Shown here piece by piece: positions 1 through 6,097 of a DNA stretch of 7,690 bases; positions within the stretch are counted from its first letter, which is position 1; each line of letters starts with the position of its first letter. The notes under the pieces were generated by a model. The model did not search any database. It was not told the DNA's origin and saw only the letters and a program-made list of their open reading frames with translations. Source of the stretch: CAMLOF01 sp966692625. Lineage in GTDB: Bacteria > Pseudomonadota > Gammaproteobacteria > Burkholderiales > Burkholderiaceae_C. The stretch is from the NCBI GenBank assembly GCA_966692625.1, contig CBKZAG010000163.1, positions 1 to 7,690 of the forward strand. The letters are read 5' to 3'. The position numbers and the translations under genes were made by a program.

Positions 1-7
1 TTTAGGC

Positions 8-35
8 AAAAAGCCCACAGGGGTTTTCCCTGGGC
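8..35 (-). terminator. Possible rho-independent terminator, leftward-reading
   Basis: Bases 13-17 pair with 31-35 and 20-22 pair with 28-30, with a two-base bulge at 18-19 and a five-base loop. Five A's at 8-12 become a T-tract only when read on the - strand. On the + strand the hairpin is followed by GCTGC with no T-run, so it would not work as a usual terminator for a gene entering from the left. No - strand gene is visible just to its right, so its purpose is unclear. Confidence 0.4.
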
Positions 36-111
36 GCTGCAAAAGTGCGATTGATGGGTATCGTTTGTGATATTTGCGTCAGGGTTTTCATCTACGGGTA
101 AACACTTAGAA

Positions 112-133
112 ACTGTCTCTTTTATGAAACAGT
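112..133. repeat. Imperfect inverted repeat upstream of the first porin
   Basis: ACTGTCTC (112-119) and GAAACAGT (126-133) are inverted copies with one mismatch, separated by six T/A-rich bases. It lies about 140 bases before the first porin start. It could be an operator for a dimeric regulator or a hairpin in the leader. No known binding-site consensus is recognised. The rest of 36-270 shows no convincing promoter hexamers; it also holds a short hairpin (180-184 with 194-198, GGTGC/GCACC). Confidence 0.3.
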
Positions 134-270
134 ACAGGCGCATTTCATGGTGCCGAAGTGAAGACGGGCTTGAAAGTCTGGTGCAATAGCAAAGCACCTT
201 CTCCTTCTTGGGGATTTGCCTGGCGCAGAGTGTCTGTGCTGGTCCTTGAAACTTATAGGGAAAATTTCAG

Positions 271-1254
271 ATGAAAAAGTCTCTCATTGCTCTGGCCGTT
301 CTGGCTGCTTCCGGTGCTGCCATGGCTCAGTCCAGCGTGACCGTGTACGGTATCGCCGACGTTTGGTTTGGCTCTTCCAAGTCCGGGCTGACTGGTTCCC
401 GCACCACTGTTCTGGACAGCGGTGGCGTGAGTGGCAGCCGTTTCGGCTTCAAGGGTACCGAGGACCTGGGTGGGGGTCTGAAGGCCAACTTCCTGTTGGA
501 GCAAGGCTTCAATCTGGATACCGGTACGGCCGCTGACACGACGAAAGCATTCAACCGTCAAGCCTATGTGGGCCTCTCTGGTGGCTTTGGTGAAGTCAAG
601 CTGGGCAACGTTTACACCGCTTACGACGACATCAGCGGTTCAACCAACGGTGCTTTCGACTCGATTCTGTCTGCCAATAACAATGTGTTCCTGAGCACCG
701 GTTACACCGCGCGTCCGGGCAACAACATTTACTACGCTACGCCCTCTTTTGGCGGTTTCAGCGGCGCGGTTAGCTACTCCTTGGACGAAAACGTTACCAC
801 CAACGTTGGTGCTACCGCCTTTCATGTCAAGTATGAAGGTGGTCCGATCTATGCGGGCGCCGCTTATCAGCAAGACAAGTCTGTGACCACTGGTCTTTCC
901 AACAAGTTTGTTCGCGTGAACGGTTCTTATGACTTTGGCGTGGCCAAGCTCCTGGCCAGCTACGGTAACCGTCGCGACGAGTCTACCAATGACAAAACCA
1001 ACGAATACTTGGTGGGCGTGGACGTTCCTCTGGGTGGCGCTCTGACCCTGTCGGCTGACTACGCCACGTCGAAGACCAAAAATGCCGGCGTGACTGCCAG
1101 CAAGCGTTCGGGCTACGGCTTGGCTCTGGCCTATGGCCTGTCCAAGCGCACCACGGTGTACACCGGTATCCATAGCGACACCACCAAAGATGGCGCTGGT
1201 ACGAAAACCGACAAGCACTCCATCTACGCTGTCGGCCTGAAGCACACTTTCTGA
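271..1254 (+). CDS. Gram-negative porin (outer-membrane beta-barrel), first of a tandem pair
   Basis: This encodes a 327-residue general porin of the betaproteobacterial type (Porin_4/OmpC-like family), expected to form a trimeric 16-stranded barrel that lets small hydrophilic solutes cross the outer membrane. Residues 1-19 are a clear signal peptide: MKK, a hydrophobic core, then AMA before the cut, giving a mature protein that starts QSSVTVYG. The block GTEDLGGGLKA near residues 65-75 is typical of the family. The chain alternates hydrophobic and polar residues rich in Gly, Tyr, Ser and Thr, and ends in Phe, the residue recognised by the BAM assembly machinery. The ATG has an AGGGA Shine-Dalgarno at 257-261. 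The gene has its own terminator and precedes a paralogue. Solute preference cannot be read from the sequence. Confidence 0.95.
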   Translation: MKKSLIALAVLAASGAAMAQSSVTVYGIADVWFGSSKSGLTGSRTTVLDSGGVSGSRFGFKGTEDLGGGLKANFLLEQGFNLDTGTAADTTKAFNRQAYVGLSGGFGEVKLGNVYTAYDDISGSTNGAFDSILSANNNVFLSTGYTARPGNNIYYATPSFGGFSGAVSYSLDENVTTNVGATAFHVKYEGGPIYAGAAYQQDKSVTTGLSNKFVRVNGSYDFGVAKLLASYGNRRDESTNDKTNEYLVGVDVPLGGALTLSADYATSKTKNAGVTASKRSGYGLALAYGLSKRTTVYTGIHSDTTKDGAGTKTDKHSIYAVGLKHTF

Positions 1255-1292
1255 TTTTGAGCGGGCTTGCCCCGCTTGACAGAAACTTCGAG

Positions 1293-1322
1293 AAGCCAGT
1301 TGGTTCGCCAGCTGGCTTTTTT
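1293..1322 (+). terminator. Rho-independent terminator of the first porin
   Basis: An 11-base-pair stem (1293-1303 with 1308-1318, one G-U pair) closes a stable TTCG tetraloop and runs into six T's (1317-1322). It lies 38 bases after the stop codon. A smaller hairpin (1260-1265 with 1271-1276, AGCGGG/CCCGCT) sits between the stop and the terminator. Confidence 0.93.
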
Positions 1323-1346
1323 GTTGTTTGATACGGGTACTTTCTC

Positions 1347-1376
1347 TTGACGCTGAAACTTTTTATGTGCTAGCAA
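1347..1376 (+). promoter_or_regulatory. Probable sigma-70 promoter of the second porin
   Basis: TTGACG at 1347-1352 matches the -35 consensus in five of six positions. An 18-base spacer leads to TAGCAA (1371-1376), a poor -10 hexamer preceded by a TG at 1368-1369 (extended -10). It lies just after the first porin's terminator and leaves a leader of roughly 150 bases before the ATG. The exact -10 is uncertain. Confidence 0.45.
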
Positions 1377-1468
1377 AACAAAAGTGTTGTTGCAAAAACG
1401 CAACCAAATCTAGTTTGCCGGGTGGAAATGGCGGGCTTTGTAAAGATGCTCTGGTTTAATTCCCTCAG

Positions 1469-1505
1469 CTTCCCAGATGGAAGTCAGGTCGCCGGTTCGG
1501 TGACC
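1469..1505 (+). promoter_or_regulatory. Two consecutive hairpins in the leader of the second porin
   Basis: The first hairpin is CTTCC (1469-1473) with GGAAG (1479-1483) around a five-base loop. The second is GGTCGCCG (1487-1494) with CGGTGACC (1498-1505), an eight-pair stem with one G-U pair and a three-base loop. They end 17 bases before the Shine-Dalgarno. Such structures could stabilise the mRNA or take part in post-transcriptional control. No known riboswitch class is recognised. Confidence 0.35.
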
Positions 1506-1522
1506 GTAGTCGTTTCAAACCT

Positions 1523-1528
1523 AGGAGA
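1523..1528 (+). promoter_or_regulatory. Ribosome binding site that fixes the second porin start
   Basis: AGGAGA lies seven bases before the ATG at 1536. The frame is open back to an ATG at 1422, but that start would put 38 non-signal residues in front of a perfect signal peptide. The internal ATG is therefore the true start. Confidence 0.9.
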
Positions 1529-1535
1529 AACCTCA

Positions 1536-2522
1536 ATGAAAAAGAGCCTGATCGCTCTGGCCGTCCTGGCTGCTTCCGGTGCCGCCATGGCCCAGTCCAC
1601 CGTTACCCTGTACGGTCGTGTTGACGCTTCCATCGGTAGCATCAAAGACACGACTGCAGGTGGCACCTCCACCACCAAAATGTTCAACGGCGACCTTGGT
1701 GGTTTGACCACCAGCCGTTGGGGCCTGATGGGCACCGAGGACCTGGGTGGTGGTTTGAAGGCATTCTTCAAACTGGAAAACCGTTTCAACGTCGATGACG
1801 GCACTCAAAACAGTTCGACTCGCCAGTTCCATGGCGATGCGCACCTTGGATTGGCTGGCAATTTCGGTACGGTTTATCTGGGCCGCACCTACACCGCCTA
1901 CGATGGCATTGCTCCTATCGCCATCAGCTCCAGCGTCTTTGACTCCGCCTTCACCCCGACCGGTGGTGTGTACGGCAAAACTGGCTTGGCCAACTACGCT
2001 GGCCGTGGTGACAACCAAGTCAAGTACGTGTCCCCCTCCTTCAGCGGTTTTGGCTTTGCAGCCAGCCACGCTTTGGACGAAAGCAATGCTGTGAAGACGG
2101 ACATTTCTTCCGTGGCCCTGTCTTACAGCGCAGGCGCTCTGAAGGTTGGTCTGGGCTTCCAGGACGAAGGCACTAGGGATTACACAGCTCTGACCGGTTC
2201 CTACAACTTTGGCGTGGCTTCCGTGTCCGCCGGTTACCAGATGGCTGACGAAGGCACCACGGAAGACGACGAGTTCAGCCTTGGTGTGAACGTGCCCATG
2301 GGCGCATTCAACTTCTCCGCTGGCTATGCTCGCAGCAAGTCGGAGATCGCTGGCGCCGCCAACGGCAAGGGTTCTGGCTTCGGTCTGGGCGTGACCTACT
2401 CCCTGTCCAAGCGCACCACCCTGTACGCTGGTTTCAAGGATAACAAGGTCAAGAACGCTGCCGGTACGAAGGTTGCTGGTAGCGAGCGTCTGTACGCCGC
2501 TGGTATCCGCCACGACTTCTGA
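1536..2522 (+). CDS. Gram-negative porin (outer-membrane beta-barrel), second of a tandem pair
   Basis: This is a 328-residue porin paralogous to the one upstream. Residues 1-21 are identical to those of the first porin, with cleavage expected after Ala19, and the block GTEDLGGGLKA is also shared. The DNA coding for the shared signal peptide differs at several third positions, so this is not a very recent copy. The mature part has diverged: it starts STVTLYGRVDAS and has different loop regions, which suggests different pore properties or regulation. It ends RHDF with the terminal Phe needed for outer-membrane insertion. It has its own likely promoter, a structured leader, a strong Shine-Dalgarno and its own terminator, so the two porins can be expressed independently. 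Confidence 0.95.
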   Translation: MKKSLIALAVLAASGAAMAQSTVTLYGRVDASIGSIKDTTAGGTSTTKMFNGDLGGLTTSRWGLMGTEDLGGGLKAFFKLENRFNVDDGTQNSSTRQFHGDAHLGLAGNFGTVYLGRTYTAYDGIAPIAISSSVFDSAFTPTGGVYGKTGLANYAGRGDNQVKYVSPSFSGFGFAASHALDESNAVKTDISSVALSYSAGALKVGLGFQDEGTRDYTALTGSYNFGVASVSAGYQMADEGTTEDDEFSLGVNVPMGAFNFSAGYARSKSEIAGAANGKGSGFGLGVTYSLSKRTTLYAGFKDNKVKNAAGTKVAGSERLYAAGIRHDF

Positions 2523-2558
2523 TCCCACGCTGGTGTAAGCCAGCTTGTGTCAGAAACC

Positions 2559-2589
2559 AAAACCGCCTGGCTTGCCAGGCGGTTTTTTT
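2559..2589 (+). terminator. Rho-independent terminator of the second porin
   Basis: Bases 2559-2570 pair with 2575-2586 around the loop CTTG: eight G-C-rich pairs plus four A-T pairs, running into seven T's (2583-2589). It begins 36 bases after the porin stop and ends only 14 bases before the next likely start codon. Confidence 0.95.
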
Positions 2590-2603
2590 ATACCCTTGGC
2601 AAC

Positions 2604-4127
2604 ATGATGCGTTTTGACCATTGGGGCACAGGCGTGCAGGTCTTGCAGACCCACATCTCGACGGTGGTGCTGGCGGGGGAATTTGCCTACAAGTTCAAGA
2701 AGCCGGTGAAGCTGCCCTTCCTGGACTTCTCCACGACAGAACTGCGACGCGTTTACTGTGAAGAAGAGCTGCGCCTGAACCGCCGCACGGCGCCTGGCTT
2801 GTACCTGGATGTGGTGCCGGTCTTCGGCCCACTTGATGCGCCTGTGCTTGAGGGCTCGGCCAACGAGTTGCCTACGGACTGGGCCTTGCGCATGCGGCGT
2901 TTTCCGCAAGAAGGCCTGTGGAGCAACCTGGCCCGGCAAGGTGCGCTTGACGCAAGCCGGGTGGATGCTTTGGCTGCACACGTGGCCTCGTTTCACCAAG
3001 CCTTGCCGCCCATGCCCAAGGGTTGGGTACCGCGCAAGGACATGGACGTGTGGACCCGCGAGAGCCTGGATGAAATTGCCGCATCCCCCTTACCTGGCTG
3101 GTTGACGCAAGACCGGCTGCAGAGCTTGCGGGGCAAGGAGTTGATCCGCCTGGAAAATTTGGCCGAATGGCGTGCCAGGCGCCTTGACGAAGGCTTTGTG
3201 CGCGAGGGGCATGGCGACATGCACTTGGCCAACATTGTGGAGTGGCAGGGACAGCAAATGGCGTATGACGCCATTGAGTTCGAGCCCGACCTGCGCTGCA
3301 TAGACGTGATGCACGACGCCGCTTTCCTCTTCATGGACTTGCTGGCGCATGGTTTGCCGGAGTTGGCCCTGCGTTTTGTGAATACCTATGTGGAGCAGAC
3401 TGGCGATTTTGACGGTTTGCGGGGTTTGCATGTCTACGCCACCAGCGGTGCGTTGGTGCGGGCCAAGGTGGCGTTGTTGAGCTCTACCGGTCCAGAGGTG
3501 TTTAAGCGTTACTGGTGTCTGGCTGAAAAACTGGTCACCTTGCCAGCGCGGCCAGCGCTGCTGTTGACCACGGGTTTGAGTGGTTCTGGCAAGTCCACCC
3601 TGGCGCAGGTGCTGGTGGACGTGCTAGCTGCCAAAGGCGTGCATGCCGTGCGCGTGCGGTCAGACGTGGAGCGCAAGCGGCTTTATGGCTTGCCTGCCAC
3701 TGCCCGTCCGGGGCCTACGCTCTATACCCAGGCCGCGACTGAGCGCACATACAACAGGCTGAGCGAGGTGGCGCAAGGATTGGTGCAAGCAGGTTTTGTG
3801 GTTGTGGTGGACGCGGCATTTCTGCGCCAGGATGAGCGGGAGCACATGCGCCAACTGGCCAGCCGCGCGGGTGCCGCGTTCGCGCTGCTGGAATGCGTGG
3901 CCTCGCCCGAACGCATGAGTGAGCGCTTGGTCAGGCGTCAAGCCAATGGGCAGGATGCTTCCGATGCGACCCCCGAGGTGCTGTTGCGCCAAATGGAGTT
4001 TGCCGAGCCCGTGCCACAAGAGTGGCGTGACTGGCATGTGCGCGTGACCAATGACGCGATGCTGGACCAGCTTCAAGCCCAGGTGCAACGCTGGGCTGAT
4101 GCATTCGCCGTCAACTCAACCCGCTGA
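2604..4127 (+). CDS. Fused APH-like phosphotransferase / P-loop kinase of unknown substrate
   Basis: This 507-residue protein has two domains. Residues 1-310 resemble aminoglycoside-phosphotransferase-fold proteins (COG2187-like): THIS at 16-19, YKFKKPV near 29-35, CEEELRLNRR at 52-61, and the catalytic loop HGDMHLAN with Asp205 and Asn210. The metal-binding DFG-like position reads IEF (Glu225). Residues 317-500 resemble small P-loop kinases (COG0645/AAA_33): Walker A GLSGSGKS at 324-331, RSD at 352-354, VVVDAAFLR around Asp403, and a lid-like cluster of arginines at 441-445. The frame is open back to GTG 2547, but that start lies before the porin terminator, so ATG 2604 (or 2607) is preferred. 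There is no clear Shine-Dalgarno, and the N-terminus seems slightly short for the family. No substrate is known to me. The adjacent porins give no clue, and antibiotic resistance should not be inferred from the fold. Confidence 0.85.
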   Translation: MMRFDHWGTGVQVLQTHISTVVLAGEFAYKFKKPVKLPFLDFSTTELRRVYCEEELRLNRRTAPGLYLDVVPVFGPLDAPVLEGSANELPTDWALRMRRFPQEGLWSNLARQGALDASRVDALAAHVASFHQALPPMPKGWVPRKDMDVWTRESLDEIAASPLPGWLTQDRLQSLRGKELIRLENLAEWRARRLDEGFVREGHGDMHLANIVEWQGQQMAYDAIEFEPDLRCIDVMHDAAFLFMDLLAHGLPELALRFVNTYVEQTGDFDGLRGLHVYATSGALVRAKVALLSSTGPEVFKRYWCLAEKLVTLPARPALLLTTGLSGSGKSTLAQVLVDVLAAKGVHAVRVRSDVERKRLYGLPATARPGPTLYTQAATERTYNRLSEVAQGLVQAGFVVVVDAAFLRQDEREHMRQLASRAGAAFALLECVASPERMSERLVRRQANGQDASDATPEVLLRQMEFAEPVPQEWRDWHVRVTNDAMLDQLQAQVQRWADAFAVNSTR

Positions 4128-4821
4128 CCGGTACCGCCGCGCCGTGGATGGCGCGAGCCGCGTCGGACGCCAAGAATCCGATGACGGCGGCCAGATCGGC
4201 CGGGGCTACCCAACGGCTCGGGTCGGCACTGGGCATGGCAGCGCGGTTGGTTGGGGTGTCGATGATGGTGGGCAGCACGCAATTGACGTTGATGCCTTGC
4301 TCGCGCAGTTCTGCTGCCATGGATTCGGTCAGACGGATGACGGCGCTCTTGCTGGCGCAGTAGGCGCCCATCTCGCCCAACCCTTTTTGCGCGGAAGCCG
4401 CCCCTACATTGACGATCTTGCCGCTGCGCTGGGCCAGCATGTGCGGCACGGTGGCGCGCACAGCATTGAGCAGCGTACGGGTGTTGAGGTTGAACATGGC
4501 GTCCCAGGTGTCGTCGCTCAGGGTGTGCACGGGGTCGCCCATGGCAAAGCCGCCCGCAATGTTGGCCAGCACGTCGATGCGGCCAAAGCGTTGCAGGGTG
4601 GCGGCCACGGCCTGTTCTGTGTGCTCGCGGTTCAGCAGGTTGGTGGGCAGGGTCAGCACACGGTCGGCGCCCAGCCCTGGTGGAATGGCGTCTTGCAGCG
4701 TGGGCTGGCTCACGTCAATCAGGGCCAGGTGGGCGCCTTGGCTGGCAAAGTGCTGCGCCACGGCGCGACCCAGGTGGCCTGCGGCGCCGGTGATGAGGAC
4801 GGTGCGGTTTTGAAGCGTCAT
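4111..4821 (-). CDS. Short-chain dehydrogenase/reductase, candidate dihydropteridine reductase
   Basis: This is a 236-residue SDR with a Rossmann fold. It has the nucleotide-binding motif TGAAGHLG (11-18), Asp36 after the second strand (which favours NADH), NIAGG (87-91) and the active-site pair Tyr154/Lys158 in YCASK. The serine normally found 13 residues before the tyrosine is Ala141, in NVGAASA; Ser143 is nearby but out of register. The C-terminal part has DTPTNR (188-193) and MPSADPSRW (196-204). As I recall them, animal quinonoid dihydropteridine reductases share the missing serine, an AGG turn and a DTPxNRxxMPxAD block. It is the last gene of the hpd-phhB-phhA operon, starting 19 bases after the phhA stop, so regenerating tetrahydropterin for PhhA is a sensible inference. 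The start at 4821 puts the first strand at the usual place; an ATG at 4878 would overlap phhA. No good Shine-Dalgarno is visible, so translational coupling to phhA is likely. SDR membership is firm, the substrate is not. Confidence 0.9.
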   Translation of the reverse strand: MTLQNRTVLITGAAGHLGRAVAQHFASQGAHLALIDVSQPTLQDAIPPGLGADRVLTLPTNLLNREHTEQAVAATLQRFGRIDVLANIAGGFAMGDPVHTLSDDTWDAMFNLNTRTLLNAVRATVPHMLAQRSGKIVNVGAASAQKGLGEMGAYCASKSAVIRLTESMAAELREQGINVNCVLPTIIDTPTNRAAMPSADPSRWVAPADLAAVIGFLASDAARAIHGAAVPVSGLS

Positions 4822-4840
4822 GGTTTGTCGTGTGAGTGGC

Positions 4841-5740
4841 TCAGCCGCGCTTCTGGCGGTGGTAGCTGCCAGTGCCATGCGTGAGCACAGTGTCGCCGGG
4901 CAGCAGCTGACCTGGGGGCAGGGGGGCTTGGCGGGCTACTTCCTCGTACAGCGGGCCAAAGTCCACTTGTGCCAGGGCCAGCAGGTCTTCCAGTTTGTCG
5001 AGCACGAAGTAGGTTTCCTGGAAGTCGTCGATCCGGTAGAGCGTGCGCATGACACGGGGCAGATCGAAGCGCACCCGGTTGGGGGAGGGCGAGTCCAGGC
5101 TGAAGATGCTTTCGCTGTACGACGAGGCTATGCCGCCGCCGTAGATGCGCAGGCCGCCCGCGTTGCCCTTCTGGCGCACCAGGCCGAATTCCACGGTGTA
5201 CCAATACACCCGGGCCAGCATGTCCAGATGGCCCAGTTGCTGAGCGCGCAGGCCGCCCTCGCCGTAGGCCTGGATGAAGTCGGCCATGATGGGGTTCATC
5301 AGCATGGGCACGTGGCCGAACACGTCGTGGAACACGTCGGGTTCTTCCAGGTAGTCGAGCTGGTCGGCCCGGCGGATGAACTGGCCTGCCGGAAAACGCC
5401 GGTGTGCCAAGTGGTTGAAGAAGACGTCGTCGGGCACCAGGCCGGGCACGGCCACCACTTGCCAGCCGGTGTGCTTCATCAGCACTTCGCTCATGCGGCG
5501 GAAGTCAGGGATGCAGTCTGCCGCGATGGGCAGGGCCTTCATGCCTGCCACGAATTCGTCGCAGGCGCGGCCCTCCAGCAGGCGCATCTGGCGCTCGTAG
5601 AGCGTCTTCCACGTGGCGTGCTCGCCGGGGGTGTAGTTGGCCCAGCCCTGGTCGATGGTCCAGTCGGCGGTGGGTGGGCGCCCGGCTTCGCCTGCGGCCA
5701 GGCCATGTTTGACGGGGGGCGGTACGGTGTCGGCAAGCAT
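4841..5740 (-). CDS. phhA: Phenylalanine 4-monooxygenase (phenylalanine hydroxylase)
   Basis: This 299-residue cytosolic enzyme hydroxylates L-phenylalanine to L-tyrosine with O2 and a tetrahydropterin, the first step of phenylalanine breakdown through homogentisate. It is a single catalytic domain of the bacterial type, close to the 297 residues of the Chromobacterium violaceum enzyme, and lacks the regulatory and tetramerisation regions of animal forms. The non-haem iron ligands are visible: His138 and His143 in PDVFHDVFGHVP, and Glu184 in WYTVEFGL. The start ATG follows a strong AAGGAGG (5747-5753) by six bases. It lies 29 bases after phhB and 19 bases before the SDR gene. In the Pseudomonas operons I recall the order is phhA-phhB; here it is reversed, with hpd in front. 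All key residues are intact. Confidence 0.97.
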   Translation of the reverse strand: MLADTVPPPVKHGLAAGEAGRPPTADWTIDQGWANYTPGEHATWKTLYERQMRLLEGRACDEFVAGMKALPIAADCIPDFRRMSEVLMKHTGWQVVAVPGLVPDDVFFNHLAHRRFPAGQFIRRADQLDYLEEPDVFHDVFGHVPMLMNPIMADFIQAYGEGGLRAQQLGHLDMLARVYWYTVEFGLVRQKGNAGGLRIYGGGIASSYSESIFSLDSPSPNRVRFDLPRVMRTLYRIDDFQETYFVLDKLEDLLALAQVDFGPLYEEVARQAPLPPGQLLPGDTVLTHGTGSYHRQKRG

Positions 5741-5769
5741 GGCTGGCCTCCTTCAGGAAGGGTGTGTGG

Positions 5770-6069
5770 TCAGCCGCCTTGGCTGGCGGCGGCTTCGTCC
5801 ACCCACTGCGCAAATTCGATGTCGCGGGTTGTCAGGCCCCCGGCGTCGTGGGTGGTGAATGTGATGTCCACGCGGTTGTAGACGTTGAACCACTCGGGGT
5901 GGTGGTTGCGCTGCTCGGCGGCCAGGGCCACGCGGGTCATGAAGCCGAAGGCTGCATTGAAGTCCTTGAAAACGAACCGCCGCTCGATGGCATGGCTTTC
6001 TTCATCAAAACGCCATTGCGGCACCAGGGCCAGTTGGGCTTGCAGGGCCTGACCATCGAGCTTGTTCAT
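5770..6069 (-). CDS. phhB: Pterin-4a-carbinolamine dehydratase
   Basis: This 99-residue protein dehydrates the 4a-hydroxy-tetrahydropterin left by phenylalanine hydroxylase to quinonoid dihydropterin, so that the cofactor can be reduced and reused. The family signature is complete: EQRNHHPEW with His56 and His57, then HDAGGLTTRD with His74 and Asp83. The length is usual for the family. The frame is open to an ATG at 6132, but that would overlap hpd. The ATG at 6069 has AAGGAG at 6078-6083, eight bases upstream, and gives the usual N-terminus, so it is chosen. It lies 28 bases after hpd and 29 before phhA, clearly in the same operon. Confidence 0.97.
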   Translation of the reverse strand: MNKLDGQALQAQLALVPQWRFDEESHAIERRFVFKDFNAAFGFMTRVALAAEQRNHHPEWFNVYNRVDITFTTHDAGGLTTRDIEFAQWVDEAAASQGG

Positions 6070-6077
6070 GTGTGGGA

Positions 6078-6083
6078 CTCCTT
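6078..6083 (-). promoter_or_regulatory. Ribosome binding site that fixes the phhB start
   Basis: AAGGAG read on the - strand, eight bases before the ATG at 6069. It rules out the upstream in-frame ATG at 6132, which lies within hpd. Confidence 0.88.
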
Positions 6084-6097
6084 GTGGTTGGGGGGTG

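Noticed and set aside
1422..1535. Upstream ATG start for the second porin
   Set aside because: It would bury the signal peptide behind 38 residues. The strong AGGAGA before 1536 settles the start.
1533..2528. 331-codon - strand open frame covering the second porin
   Set aside because: It mirrors the porin gene almost end to end and has no recognisable features. The porin on the + strand is certain.
2547..2603. GTG start that would lengthen the kinase-fusion protein by 19 residues
   Set aside because: It has no Shine-Dalgarno, and the added stretch is the porin terminator hairpin and its T-tract. The extra residues do not resemble the family. It was kept only as an alternative in the findings.
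2604..4127. Reading the APH-like protein as an aminoglycoside resistance enzyme
   Set aside because: The fold motif alone does not show this. The fusion architecture and the IEF variant place it in a separate family of unknown substrate.
4051..4884. 277-codon + strand open frame opposite the SDR
   Set aside because: It is the antisense of a clear SDR, is rich in Gly, His and Gln, and has no family resemblance.
4820..5881. Long + strand open frame (353 codons) opposite phhA
   Set aside because: It lies antisense to phhA, whose iron ligands and length are perfect. The predicted protein is full of His, Val, Gly and Gln with no recognisable domain, as expected of a shadow frame in GC-rich DNA.
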